A DNA stretch of 64,000 nucleotides from Gottschalkiaceae bacterium SANA. Its GTDB lineage: Bacteria; Bacillota; Clostridia; Tissierellales; GPF-1. The notes beneath the pieces are model-generated. The model made no database searches and had not been told where the DNA came from. It saw only the letters and a list, made by a program, of their open reading frames with translations. Positions 8,429 to 17,289 of the stretch are shown here, one piece after another (within the stretch, counting starts at the first letter, position 1; each line of letters begins with the position of its first letter). Where the stretch lies: contig AP028876.1 in the NCBI GenBank assembly GCA_036323355.1, positions 1,302,001 to 1,366,000 on the forward strand. The letters are read 5' to 3'. Made by a program: the position numbers and the translations under genes.

Positions 8429-9205
8429 TTAGGTACCTGTGCTGGAATAGCGTTTAATTCCCATTTTCCAGACGCTTATGGTGATGGGCGCCAGAATGGA
8501 AATACCCAGCCAAGGTGCCAGCAGGTATAGGGACTGTTGTGATTTTCCTGTTAAAAACATCAGTGGATAATAGGTAACCGTGAAGAAGGGAATCACATAA
8601 GTCATCACGGATTGGAAGAACTTGTGATAGATCGTTGCCGGATACTGTGCTGCAGTTCGCGTAGCATAGTGCCCAAGAATTACAATATCTTCATTTTTTC
8701 CCGTCCAAAAGGCTGTGGATGCCAATAAAATGCTGATTAGCAGATTCATGGCAATTGAAGCGAAGTAGAGAGTTGGTAGATAGATCCAAGCAAAGGGATA
8801 AATAAACTCGATCTGCGATAATCCCCAAATGCCGACAAGACTGGCTTGCAAGACCAATCCAAGTTTTTTAAAATCGACAGTCTGCAGCATGGCTTGACCG
8901 AGTACGGATGCGGGACGGATCAAGAGGGTGTCAAAGCGACCGGAAAGGATCAGTGTTTCAAAGTTGTTCAGACCGTCACCAATTACACGGTAAATGCCGA
9001 AGCCAAATTCGATGATAGAGTAGATGACGGCAATTTCCACCAAGGTCCATCCCTGGATGTTTTGAAAGCGAATGAGAATCATCGCAATAATTAAAAAGTC
9101 TGCAAAAACGCCAAGGAAGTTTCCGATAATATTGACAATGAAATCGAAAGCATATTGGGTTTGGCTTTTCAATGAGGCGATAAATAAAATTTTAAATAGC
9201 TGCAT
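8429..9205 (-). CDS. ABC-2 type exporter permease (COG3694/4587 type)
   Basis: The 258-residue protein has about six membrane helices and no catalytic motif. The stretch LILSGRFDTLLIRPASVL is characteristic of this permease family. It lies 11 bp before the ATPase gene and 4 bp behind the second permease, so the three form one operon. Family knowledge gives an export system of undefined substrate, often antibiotics or lipids. AAGGAGG precedes the ATG. Confidence 0.85.
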   Translation of the reverse strand: MQLFKILFIASLKSQTQYAFDFIVNIIGNFLGVFADFLIIAMILIRFQNIQGWTLVEIAVIYSIIEFGFGIYRVIGDGLNNFETLILSGRFDTLLIRPASVLGQAMLQTVDFKKLGLVLQASLVGIWGLSQIEFIYPFAWIYLPTLYFASIAMNLLISILLASTAFWTGKNEDIVILGHYATRTAAQYPATIYHKFFQSVMTYVIPFFTVTYYPLMFLTGKSQQSLYLLAPWLGISILAPITISVWKMGIKRYSSTGT

Positions 9206-9209
9206 GGAA

Positions 9210-9986
9210 TTATCCTCCTTGAATCACCAAATATTTGAGACTTTTTTTTGTCAGAAAGATGGCGAGACTGCCAAGAATAAGGATCCAAACGCCTTGGCCA
9301 AGCAAAGCGTCAGCCAATGGATAGGTGCCTTGATAAACAGCAGCTGGTACATAGGTTGAGTAGGCAAAGGGTAATGCCATGCTGAGTTTTTTAATTGCTT
9401 CGGGATAATATTGCATATGGATAAAGGCACCGCTGAAAAGTGCTGTTGCAAAGTAGTACAGCATTTGAACCCCATTGATGGAAATAAAGCGAATGCTCCA
9501 AAGTCCGACATAGTAGTTAAGAAAAAATGCGATGACCATTCCGTTGACCAAGGTAATAAAGTAGGGAAGGATCTGCGATGGGTCTGGCAGAGATACACCC
9601 ATAAAGAGTACACTGAACAGAAAGATGGGTATTGAACGAAACAGGAAGTTATAGAATAGATGTCCTGCGATTTCAAAAAAACTGCCATAAAGCAACCCAT
9701 AAGGACGAAGCCGTTCGAAAGCAATGGTACCTTCTCGCACTTTGTTGGGAATGTAGCATCCTCGAGGGATAAACATAACCAGCCAAAGTCCAGCCTGATT
9801 GACCATTAAGTAAGTGATGGCAGAATAGCCTTCTGGAGTGGCGCCTAAAACAGATAACCAAATACGTACGTTTATGTAGCCAAAGATGATGCTTCCCATA
9901 TTATTGATAATATGGTTGAGTAGATAGACGCGATCACGAGCGAAGGAAGCATTCGCAAGCGCAAGACCTGAAATCATGGTGCTCAC
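9210..9986 (-). CDS. ABC-2 type exporter permease, first gene of the operon
   Basis: The 258-residue protein has six or so membrane helices. The segment VREGTIAFERLRPYGLLYGS corresponds to the G-x-hydrophobic-RP motif of the partner permease (LSGRFDTLLIRPAS), so the two permeases are probably a heterodimer. It is the first gene of the exporter operon, with AGGAGGTGA before the ATG and a strong sigma-A promoter upstream. Confidence 0.85.
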   Translation of the reverse strand: MSTMISGLALANASFARDRVYLLNHIINNMGSIIFGYINVRIWLSVLGATPEGYSAITYLMVNQAGLWLVMFIPRGCYIPNKVREGTIAFERLRPYGLLYGSFFEIAGHLFYNFLFRSIPIFLFSVLFMGVSLPDPSQILPYFITLVNGMVIAFFLNYYVGLWSIRFISINGVQMLYYFATALFSGAFIHMQYYPEAIKKLSMALPFAYSTYVPAAVYQGTYPLADALLGQGVWILILGSLAIFLTKKSLKYLVIQGG

Positions 9987-10045
9987 CTCCTAAATAAAAA
10001 AATAAGTTCGTAGTTGCTCTATTTGGCCAATTTCAAAGGGAGTTA

Positions 10046-10074
10046 ATTATATCGGAATGATTGTTGAAAATCAA
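10046..10074 (-). promoter_or_regulatory. Sigma-A promoter of the ABC exporter operon
   Basis: On the minus strand TTGATT (10069-10074), a 17-bp spacer and a perfect TATAAT (10046-10051). Confidence 0.8.
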
Positions 10075-10100
10075 TATATTTCAGCAAATACGACTGAATA

Positions 10101-10143
10101 AAAAAACAAACACCGCAAGAAGAAAATCTTGCAATGTTTGTTT
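10101..10143 (-). terminator. Terminator after the DUF3892 gene
   Basis: On the minus strand AAACAAACA-tt-GCAAGA pairs with TCTTGC-gg-TGTTTGTTT and a T-rich run follows. It ends the transcript of the 10154-10459 gene and insulates the exporter promoter. Confidence 0.75.
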
Positions 10144-10153
10144 ACAGAGACGG

Positions 10154-10459
10154 TTATTTGTATTCGGGAGTTTCGTCCAAGGTGTGTTCTTTTCCATTGG
10201 CAACTGGCCGGATAAAAAACTCGACTTTGGTTCCGATTTTTCTGGCGAAAGCCGTGCTCTCATCCTTGGAAATCGTGAAGAACTGATCACCGTTTAATAT
10301 TTTTTGGACCACTGATTTTAGGGTGTATTCGATGGTCTTGCCACCGTTTTTCTCGCGGTATACATGGTTATTGCGAATTTCTACCTCGCGGACCTTCATT
10401 TTGATGACTTCTTTTGTTTCTTGATCTTTTTTGATTTTCATAATGATATAGTCTGGCAT
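10154..10459 (-). CDS. DUF3892-like small protein
   Basis: The 101-residue protein starts MPDYIIMKIKKD, has a basic, lysine-rich body and shows no signal peptide or membrane helix. It resembles the DUF3892 family, whose function is unknown. The start at 10459 is chosen because AAAGGAGC lies just before it. The frame extends 26 codons further upstream, but those codons run through the ribosome binding site and have no support. It is a single gene between terminator and upstream pilin gene. Confidence 0.65.
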   Translation of the reverse strand: MPDYIIMKIKKDQETKEVIKMKVREVEIRNNHVYREKNGGKTIEYTLKSVVQKILNGDQFFTISKDESTAFARKIGTKVEFFIRPVANGKEHTLDETPEYK

Positions 10460-10598
10460 AGGAAGCTCCTTTCCATCTCCTCTAATATCAGTGTAAAGCA
10501 GAATTAGGTCTAAGGGAAGAGATATCTGAAAATTCAAACAAATCGTAAGAACTATAGTGATTGTTTATGAAAATCTTGTAACACTCATGTTGATTTAT

Positions 10599-11159
10599 TT
10601 AGTATTCACCAACAATATAATGGGTCCATTTATTATTATCAGAGCGGTACTTTCCTGCTTTAAGACCATCTCCACCATCCAGAATTTCGTCGAGATAAGC
10701 TCTTGCTTCAGCATCAAGTGGAACAAATGGGATTTCTAACACCAAATATTTGATGCTGTCGTGGGTTCTGTAATCAAGTTGATAGGTATCATTGTTTTCA
10801 ACATTTTCTTCGCTTTTTGGATTAAAGGGATTGACTGGCCAAAAATCAAGGTAGGGGCCAGCCCAGCCTTCAGGTCGAAAGACTTCATCAGCCAAGCTAC
10901 CATCAGGTTTTTTTCCTGTTAAGAATTCTTGATTTGTTTTATGCACGTTTTGAAGGGTCGGGTATGACTTAACTGTTGCAAAGTAAACTTCAACAGATTT
11001 TTCTACAATGCGGCAATCATCAGCTACCTTTCGCATATTGGCATATTTGACCATATTGAGATAGTTGGGTACTGCAATGGCAAGGATTAAGCCGAGTATT
11101 GCTAAGCTTACAAGAAGCTCGATTAAAGTAAATCCTTCTTTTTTAAGGTTGTTACGCAT
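10599..11159 (-). CDS. Type IV pilin-like prepilin with N-terminal methylation motif
   Basis: The 186-residue protein starts with a short basic leader (MRNNLKKEG) and the prepilin signature GFTLIELLVSLAILGLILAI, cleaved after Gly by a prepilin peptidase. Glu5 of the mature protein (FTLIE) is present. The rest looks like a globular type II secretion G/pilin head (PNYLNMVKYANMRKV, YFATVKSYPTL). No assembly ATPase, platform or peptidase gene is nearby, so it is an orphan pseudopilin. ATG 11159 follows GGGAGG; an in-frame TTG upstream lies within that site and is rejected. Confidence 0.88.
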   Translation of the reverse strand: MRNNLKKEGFTLIELLVSLAILGLILAIAVPNYLNMVKYANMRKVADDCRIVEKSVEVYFATVKSYPTLQNVHKTNQEFLTGKKPDGSLADEVFRPEGWAGPYLDFWPVNPFNPKSEENVENNDTYQLDYRTHDSIKYLVLEIPFVPLDAEARAYLDEILDGGDGLKAGKYRSDNNKWTHYIVGEY

Positions 11160-11192
11160 AATTCCTCCCTTCAATACAATAATGTAATTTTA

Positions 11193-11221
11193 ATTATATG
11201 ATATGCAGAGCGAAGTGTAAA
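11193..11221 (-). promoter_or_regulatory. Sigma-A promoter of the pilin gene
   Basis: On the minus strand TTTACA (11216-11221), a 17-bp spacer and TATAAT (11193-11198). Confidence 0.72.
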
Positions 11222-11341
11222 CTAAAGCGGTGATCTATCTGAGCCCCCCGATCTCTATTGCTTGTGTCTGTCGTGCGTTTTGTAGGGATATCTTTTGTTA
11301 TGTGGTAGTATATTCTAATAAGAGGAATGTAGTATTGAATT

Positions 11342-11369
11342 TTGTGTTTTTTGAATTATGGATTATAAT
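11342..11369 (+). promoter_or_regulatory. Probable promoter of the TetR gene at 11427
   Basis: TTGTGT (11342-11347), a 16-bp spacer and a perfect TATAAT (11364-11369), 57 bases before the start codon. Confidence 0.5.
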
Positions 11370-11426
11370 TAAAAGATAATAATTACCTTCGAGAAGAGAA
11401 GCGTAATAGAGAATGGAGTTTTGAAT

Positions 11427-12011
11427 ATGAGAGTGTCGATGACGAATCGCCAGCGAAAAGCATTGGAGACAAAAGAAAGAATTTACCAATCAGCATTGGA
11501 ACTATTGGAATCGGATGGTTATGAAAATATTCGAATTGAAGATGTTTGTCAAAAGGCTGAGGTATCGATTGGGACATTCTACAACTATTTTAAATCAAAG
11601 AATGAGATTCTTCACTTGATCTACCAAAAAGGTGACGACTATTTTGAAAACACCGTTAGTGATGCAATCGAGGGGTTGGAAATTGAAGAAGCAGTGATTG
11701 AATTTTTTCGCTATTACGCAAAGTATAATATCAACACGGGTTTGACAACGCTCAAACAGTTGTATAACCCTGAGAATGAGTTCTTCACAAAAAAACGGGG
11801 AATGCAGCTTGTTTTGGGTCGACTGATTCAAAATGGGCAGGACGAAGGTCAACTGACTGAGGAATTTTCGTCCTATGAAATTGTTTGTGACCTATTTGTT
11901 CTTGCAAGAGGGATCGTCTATGATTATTGTTTAAAAGATGGCCAGTTTGACTTGGTTGAAAAAATGGAATCGTATATTCAACGGGTATTGAAAACGTATA
12001 GAAATAAATAG
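11427..12011 (+). CDS. TetR/AcrR family transcriptional regulator
   Basis: The 194-residue protein has a TetR helix-turn-helix in its first 60 residues: RIYQSALELLESDGYENIRI, then CQKAEVSIGTFYNYFKSKNE. The helical C-terminal domain does not reveal the ligand. It lies 130 bp before the lipoprotein flavoprotein gene, whose promoter carries a perfect ATGAAT-GT-ATTCAT palindrome, so it is the likely regulator of that gene. Start ATG 11427 is 8 bases from GGAG; ATG 11439 is an alternative. Confidence 0.88.
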   Translation: MRVSMTNRQRKALETKERIYQSALELLESDGYENIRIEDVCQKAEVSIGTFYNYFKSKNEILHLIYQKGDDYFENTVSDAIEGLEIEEAVIEFFRYYAKYNINTGLTTLKQLYNPENEFFTKKRGMQLVLGRLIQNGQDEGQLTEEFSSYEIVCDLFVLARGIVYDYCLKDGQFDLVEKMESYIQRVLKTYRNK

Positions 12012-12017
12012 CAGATG

Positions 12018-12047
12018 ACAAGGTTGATTTTCGGCCTTGTTTTTTTT
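12018..12047 (+). terminator. Terminator after the TetR gene
   Basis: A 9-bp stem (ACAAGGTTG / CGGCCTTGT with two G-U pairs) with loop ATTTT is followed by a run of T. Confidence 0.85.
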
Positions 12048-12059
12048 ATAACGATTTCG

Positions 12060-12101
12060 ATGAATGTATTCATTGAACTTATTCATTTTCTGTGTTATCC
12101 T
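12060..12101 (+). promoter_or_regulatory. Promoter and operator of the flavoprotein gene
   Basis: TTGAAC (12073-12078), a 17-bp spacer and TATCCT (12096-12101) form the promoter. A perfect palindrome ATGAAT-GT-ATTCAT (12060-12073) touches the -35 box, and a further ATTCAT half-site lies in the spacer at 12081-12086. This is a plausible binding site for the adjacent TetR protein. Confidence 0.65.
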
Positions 12102-12141
12102 TGTTTTGGACAAATAAATAACAATCTTTTGGGAGGTAAAC

Positions 12142-13974
12142 ATGAAAAAGGGGAATGGATTTAGAAGAGTTCTAAGTATCTTGTTATGCTTGGCGATGGT
12201 GTGGTCTTTGGCGGGCTGTTCATCATCTTCGGCATCAGCTCCAGTAGTTGAAGAACCGGCAGTAGAAAATCTGTATACACCGGGAACGTACACAGGAACG
12301 GCGGCAGGAATTAATGGCGATATCACGATGGAAGTTGTTGTAGATGAGAATACGATTACAGCAATTAACGTAATTGAACATAAAGAAAGCCCAGGAATCT
12401 CTGATTTAGCTTTTGAAGAGATCCCACAAGCCATTATCGATGGACAGACATTAGCGGTTGATAGTGTAGCGGGCGCTTCTTATTCAAGTGCGGGCATTAT
12501 TGAAGCGGTTCTTTTAGCCTTGACGGAAGCGGGCGCGGATATCGAAGCACTTTCTTACAAAGAGGCAGTGGTTGATGACGGATCAGGTGCTTCCAAGGAA
12601 GTTGTTGAATATGAGACAGAAGTTCTTGTAATTGGTGCAGGTGGAGCAGGCTTAGCAGCAGCCGTATCGGCACACCAAAACGGTGCTAAAGTTATTGTAT
12701 TAGAGAAGATGCCAAAAGTTGGTGGTAATACAATCATGTCTGGTTCCGCATTCAACTGTGTCGATCCTAGCAGACAAGTGCCACAAGGCATTGAAGACTC
12801 GATTGATCTACATATCCAACAAACCTATGAAGGCGGAGATGAAAAGGGTAATCTTGTTATGATCCGTACATTGGTTGAAAATGGCTACCCAACACTTCAA
12901 TGGTTGGAAGGCATGGGTATGGAATTTAAAGACCAAGTATTTACGGTATTGGGTGGAATGTGGCCACGTGCGCACAAGCCTGTTATGCCATTGGGAACAG
13001 GATACATCGATACATATGAGAGATATATCGATGAACATTCAGATGATATCCAAGTTTTGTTAAATGCGGATGTATTCGAACTTATGATGGAAGATGGTCG
13101 TGTGATTGGCGTAAAAGCTGATGGAAAAGAGAAAGAAATTATTGTACATGCATCAAAAGGTGTTGTGATGGCAACCGGTGGTTTCGGTGCAAATGTTGAA
13201 ATGCGTGTAGCCTATAACACCATATGGAATGATTTAAGTACATTAAATACAACCAACCACCCAGGTGCGACTGGCGACGGTATTGTTATGGCGGAAACGA
13301 TTGGTGCGAATTTGGTTGGCATGGAAGCGATTCAATTGTTACCAATGGGAGATCCTAAGACAGGAAGTTTGTTAGGGAATATCGAGCAAGGCGTTGAAAA
13401 TCGAATTTTTGTCAATGATCAAGGCAACCGTTTTGTAAATGAAGGCGCACGACGCGATGTTATGACGGCGGCTCTTTTGGAACAATCAGACACCCATATG
13501 TGGATTGTTTTGGATAAACATTCTTATCCAGATGGACAAACACGAAATAACTTTAATGAAGTGATTGATGACTTGGTGGAAGCTGGACGTGCGTACAAAG
13601 CAGACACTTTGGAAGACTTGGCTGCACAAATTGGTGTAGATCCAGCAAACTTGATTGCGGCAGTCGACTCCTTTAACAAAGGTGTTGAAGAAGGAACTGA
13701 TGAGTTTGGCAGAACCTTGTATGATCAAAAGATCGATACCCCTCCATTCTATGCAGGTGCTCGCGTACCGACTGTACATCATACCATGGGTGGAATCGAG
13801 ATTGATCCGGAAACCCGAGTATTGGACACTGAAGGCAATGTAATCCCAGGATTCTATGCGGCCGGCGAAGTAACAGGGGGCATTCATGGCGCTAACCGTC
13901 TTGGCGGAAATGCATTGGTAGACATTGCAGTATTCGGCAAGATTGCTGGTGAAAGTGTTGCCTTGGAAAAATAA
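12142..13974 (+). CDS. Lipoprotein fumarate-reductase-like flavoprotein (FMN-binding + FAD domain)
   Basis: The 610-residue protein has a lipoprotein signal ending in LAGC (Cys26). Next is an FMN-binding domain (about 45-140) with DSVAGAS, which fits the Dxx(S/T)GA(T/S) flavinylation motif with Ser as acceptor. The rest is an FAD-dependent fumarate/urocanate reductase domain: VIGAGGAGLAAAVSA is the dinucleotide-binding fold, VGGNT follows, and GGIHGANRLGGNALVD is the C-terminal flavin signature. By family it transfers electrons through covalent FMN to FAD and reduces an enoate-type acceptor outside the cell. No cytochrome domain is present. Substrate not predictable. An ApbE-type flavin transferase is expected elsewhere. 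Confidence 0.88.
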   Translation: MKKGNGFRRVLSILLCLAMVWSLAGCSSSSASAPVVEEPAVENLYTPGTYTGTAAGINGDITMEVVVDENTITAINVIEHKESPGISDLAFEEIPQAIIDGQTLAVDSVAGASYSSAGIIEAVLLALTEAGADIEALSYKEAVVDDGSGASKEVVEYETEVLVIGAGGAGLAAAVSAHQNGAKVIVLEKMPKVGGNTIMSGSAFNCVDPSRQVPQGIEDSIDLHIQQTYEGGDEKGNLVMIRTLVENGYPTLQWLEGMGMEFKDQVFTVLGGMWPRAHKPVMPLGTGYIDTYERYIDEHSDDIQVLLNADVFELMMEDGRVIGVKADGKEKEIIVHASKGVVMATGGFGANVEMRVAYNTIWNDLSTLNTTNHPGATGDGIVMAETIGANLVGMEAIQLLPMGDPKTGSLLGNIEQGVENRIFVNDQGNRFVNEGARRDVMTAALLEQSDTHMWIVLDKHSYPDGQTRNNFNEVIDDLVEAGRAYKADTLEDLAAQIGVDPANLIAAVDSFNKGVEEGTDEFGRTLYDQKIDTPPFYAGARVPTVHHTMGGIEIDPETRVLDTEGNVIPGFYAAGEVTGGIHGANRLGGNALVDIAVFGKIAGESVALEK

Positions 13975-14025
13975 GAACGATCATTTCTTGTATAGCAAGT
14001 GATGAATGGAATGATACAAAAAGGG

Positions 14026-14049
14026 ATGCTAATTATAGCATTTTTTTTT
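14026..14049 (+). terminator. Terminator after the flavoprotein gene
   Basis: A short stem ATGCTA / TAGCAT with loop ATTA followed by nine T. The stem is weak but the T run is long. Confidence 0.6.
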
Positions 14050-14118
14050 GTGTTGAAAAAGATGTGTTTGATGAGTTCATTCGTATAAAATTTAGAAAAT
14101 CTGCTAGTGATCATGGTT

Positions 14119-14182
14119 TGTCACGTTTGATGGAAATGTTATTTCATTTATTGTCACAATATGTTTTGCTGTCACGATATGT
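14119..14182. promoter_or_regulatory. TGTCAC repeats, candidate enhancer (UAS) for the sigma-54 operon
   Basis: The 360-base gap 13975-14334 holds the terminator, this cluster and the sigma-54 promoter. TGTCAC occurs three times (14119, 14152, 14170). The last two belong to the 13-base direct repeat TGTCACRATATGT, 18 bp apart, and the final copy continues into GTGATA to give a CAC-N5-GTG palindrome. Their place about 135-170 bp before the predicted start suits an enhancer bound by the LevR-like activator. Binding is inferred. Confidence 0.5.
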
Positions 14183-14292
14183 GATAAAATAAGAATGATA
14201 TTAAAAGAATATTCAAATTATTATTTTTTTGTTCTAGTATTTCCAGTGGTTTGAGGCAAAATAGCAGAATTTGAACAAATTGTGACGAACTT

Positions 14293-14309
14293 TTGGCACG
14301 TGAATTGCA
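14293..14309 (+). promoter_or_regulatory. Sigma-54 (-24/-12) promoter of the PTS operon
   Basis: TTGGCACGTGAATTGCA matches the consensus TTGGCACG-N4-TTGCW at every position, with GG (14295-14296) and GC (14307-14308) exactly 10 bases apart. The gene start must lie downstream, which decides for ATG 14335. Confidence 0.92.
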
Positions 14310-14334
14310 AATAGAAAGAGTGGGAGAGAGAATC

Positions 14335-17289
14335 ATGGAAAAGAAGAATTTGGTAAACGCATTAATGCAAGTGATTCGAGAGGAAGATCCAAGAAACCCC
14401 TACACCGATCAGGAGATCGCAAGACAATTGCATATTTCTCGCAGTGAAGTTTCAATTCTTCGGGGTGAAAATGCTATCGAAGATTCACGTGATCGAAGAA
14501 AGGCTAGACTGATCAGTGCGATAGAAAGTATTTTGCTTGAGGATCCAACGGCTTCAGTACGGGTTGCAACAAGTTTATTGAATGAGAGAGGCTTTCGAAT
14601 TTCACGAAATGGAGTGGCAGGTTTGCTTAAAAATCTGAAAGAAAACCTGGATGAGAAAACCGATTCAATCGTTCAAAAAAATTCGTATCGCAAGAATAAG
14701 GTTTTTGCATTTGAACCGCTTATTGGTGCAAATGGTAGTCTGAAGGCACAGGTTGAATTGGCAAAGGCGGCTATTCTTTATCCGTCTAATGGACTGCATA
14801 CCTTAATCTATGGTGCAACTGGGGTTGGAAAGAGCCAAATGGCTGAATGTATGTATCGCTTTGCAATTGAGTCGAAAACAAAGGTCCTGAATGCTCCGTT
14901 TATCGTTTTTAATTGCGCGGATTATGCAGATAATCCTCAATTGTTAATGTCTCAATTGTACGGATACAAAAAAGGTTCCTTTACAGGAGCGGAGGAAGAT
15001 AAAGCGGGTTTAGTCGAAAAGGCAAATCACGGAATCTTGTTTCTTGATGAAATTCATCGCCTTCCGCCAGAGGGGCAAGAAATTCTATTTCATTTAATTG
15101 ATAAGGGTAAATTTCGTCGATTGGGCGAAACAGATCTTTATCGAGATGCACAAATCCTATTGATTGCAGCGACAACTGAAAATTTGGAATCCAATCTCCT
15201 AGCGACTTTTCGGCGAAGATTGCCAATGATTATCGAATTGCCAAGTTTGGCTGAACGTCCATTTATTGAGCGTTACCAAATTATCGAGAAATTTTTCAAA
15301 CAAGAAGCTTCACGCATGAATGCAAATCTTGTGGTTTCGAAGAATGTGATCAAGGCGCTGATTCTTTATGAACCAACCGGAAATATTGGAAAGGTATTAT
15401 CTGATATTCAAGTGATTTGTGCTCGAAGTTTTTTAAAGTTGATTGCTCGCCCAGATTCTACAATTAAGATTGATGTAACGGTGTTACCGAATCTTGTATT
15501 ACAAGGATTACTGAAATTAAACTTATTTCGGCAGGAAATTGAGATGGTTGTCACAGAAGATCTTAGTATTTTTAGTTCGGAAGAAGTGATACCAGAATGC
15601 GTTGCCGATACCCCATACTTACTTCCAAGAGAAATTTATAAAACCATTGAGAAGAAGTACAAGGAAATGCAATATAAGGGGATCGATGAAGAAATTATTA
15701 ATCGAATTATTGAAAATGAATTGGAAACGCAGGTTTATCAATCAGTTAAGCGAATCCGAAAAGACAAATCAAAGCTTGTGAAAAATGATTTGGAGCGCAT
15801 TGTGGGACCACAAATCATAGAAGTGGTTGAACAGATGATTTTAATTGCCAAGGAGTATTATCAGGATATTGACGATAGTTTGTTCTATTGTTTGGCAACA
15901 CATCTCGCAGCTTCCTATGACCGTTTGGTACAAAATGAATCCATTAAAAATCCAAAGCTTGAAAAAATTAAGATTCAACATCCGAAGGAGTTTCAAATAG
16001 CCAAGGAAATGGCAGAGTTAGCGGGGGATCGATTAACGATAGAGCTTCCGGAGGATGAAGTAGCATTTATTGCCATGTATGTAAAAGCATCTGCATCAAA
16101 AGAAATGGTGCCGCAAAATCAGGTTGGTGTTTTGGTCTTAAGTCATGAGCAAGTTGCCCAAGGGATGGCAACCGTTGCAAATCGACTATTAGGTGTGGAT
16201 CATGCGAGAGCGATGGAGATGTCATTGGATGAGGCACCAAGTATCGCTCTAAATCGTACGATGCAAATAGCCAAAGAAATGGCCAGTGAAAAGGGAATTC
16301 TCTTTTTATCGGATATGGGGTCTCTTGTGGGCTTCGGGAAGCTCGTAGGAAAAGAATTGTCTATGAAAACGAGAACGGTATCACGGGTAGATACCATGAT
16401 GGTGATTGAAGCCGTTAGAAAGGCTTTGATGCCCGATTCGAATCTTGATGATATAGCCGATTCGCTTCAAGCGGGTCAATTGGTCGATAAAGGAATTGCG
16501 CTCAAACATTCAAATCCACGTCTGAAGAAAGCGATTATATCCGTGTGTTTGACGGGTGAGGGATCAGCGAAGATTATGGCAGATGCCATTGAAGAAGCGA
16601 TCGTGTCTATTCATGAAGAGATTGATGTGATCACAATGAGTGCGATTGAAGAAAGGTCGATTGCCCAGCGTGTAGAAAGCATGGGAAAAACCCATAAAAT
16701 TGTTGCTATTGTAGGCACTATCAATCCAGAAGTTCGAGAGTTTCCATTTATTGAAGCCAGATTCATTTTGGATGGAAGTGGAATCACAAGTCTAAACCAG
16801 TACATTCGTGATGGAGGATTTCAAATTTCGGAAAGCGCACAGGAACAAATTAATCCTCAAATCGTACTGGCAGATCAACTGATTCACGAAACGACAACCG
16901 TGTTGAAGTCCAATATGTTATCCAAGAGAGAATGTATCGAAAAAATGACTAATCTTCTTCATGAGTTTGGTTATGTAACCGAGGATTTTCAAGATTCAGT
17001 TTACAAACGGGAAGATTTAACACCGACCTTGTTTGGCGGTGGGATTGCAGTACCTCATGGGGACCCACAGCAGGTAAAGAAATCGGTGATCGGCATTTTA
17101 ACGTTAGATGAGCCGGTCTTATGGAATGATAAGGACTATGTGGATTGCATTTTCTTTATGGCAATCAATGAATATTATAAAGCAGAATTTAAGAAGCTGT
17201 ACAAGATCACAACGGATCCATATGTCCTAAAAAAGATCAAAGAATGCAGCAGTTTTGAAGAATTAAGGGAGGTCATTCGAAATGCATAA
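14335..17289 (+). CDS. LevR-like sigma-54 activator with PRD and PTS domains
   Basis: The 984-residue protein has an N-terminal helical DNA-binding region and then a sigma-54 AAA+ domain: Walker A YGATGVGKSQ near 160, GSFTGA near 213, Walker B ILFLDEIH. A PRD follows near 480-530 (LATHLAASYDRL), then an EIIA(Man)-like domain near 595 (VLVLSHEQVAQGM, a phosphorylatable His), then a CLTGEGSA domain of LevR proteins. A C-terminal EIIA(Fru/Ntr)-like domain carries VPHGD near 906. It is expected to activate its own operon under control of PTS phosphorylation. An in-frame TTG at 14293 is rejected because it lies inside the sigma-54 promoter. GGGAGAG precedes ATG 14335. Confidence 0.9.
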   Translation: MEKKNLVNALMQVIREEDPRNPYTDQEIARQLHISRSEVSILRGENAIEDSRDRRKARLISAIESILLEDPTASVRVATSLLNERGFRISRNGVAGLLKNLKENLDEKTDSIVQKNSYRKNKVFAFEPLIGANGSLKAQVELAKAAILYPSNGLHTLIYGATGVGKSQMAECMYRFAIESKTKVLNAPFIVFNCADYADNPQLLMSQLYGYKKGSFTGAEEDKAGLVEKANHGILFLDEIHRLPPEGQEILFHLIDKGKFRRLGETDLYRDAQILLIAATTENLESNLLATFRRRLPMIIELPSLAERPFIERYQIIEKFFKQEASRMNANLVVSKNVIKALILYEPTGNIGKVLSDIQVICARSFLKLIARPDSTIKIDVTVLPNLVLQGLLKLNLFRQEIEMVVTEDLSIFSSEEVIPECVADTPYLLPREIYKTIEKKYKEMQYKGIDEEIINRIIENELETQVYQSVKRIRKDKSKLVKNDLERIVGPQIIEVVEQMILIAKEYYQDIDDSLFYCLATHLAASYDRLVQNESIKNPKLEKIKIQHPKEFQIAKEMAELAGDRLTIELPEDEVAFIAMYVKASASKEMVPQNQVGVLVLSHEQVAQGMATVANRLLGVDHARAMEMSLDEAPSIALNRTMQIAKEMASEKGILFLSDMGSLVGFGKLVGKELSMKTRTVSRVDTMMVIEAVRKALMPDSNLDDIADSLQAGQLVDKGIALKHSNPRLKKAIISVCLTGEGSAKIMADAIEEAIVSIHEEIDVITMSAIEERSIAQRVESMGKTHKIVAIVGTINPEVREFPFIEARFILDGSGITSLNQYIRDGGFQISESAQEQINPQIVLADQLIHETTTVLKSNMLSKRECIEKMTNLLHEFGYVTEDFQDSVYKREDLTPTLFGGGIAVPHGDPQQVKKSVIGILTLDEPVLWNDKDYVDCIFFMAINEYYKAEFKKLYKITTDPYVLKKIKECSSFEELREVIRNA

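Noticed and set aside
14101-14190. CRP/FNR site at the TGTCAC-N5-GTGATA palindrome
   Set aside because: The half-sites are in the wrong order for TGTGA-N6-TCACA and the spacing differs; an activator site for the sigma-54 system fits better.
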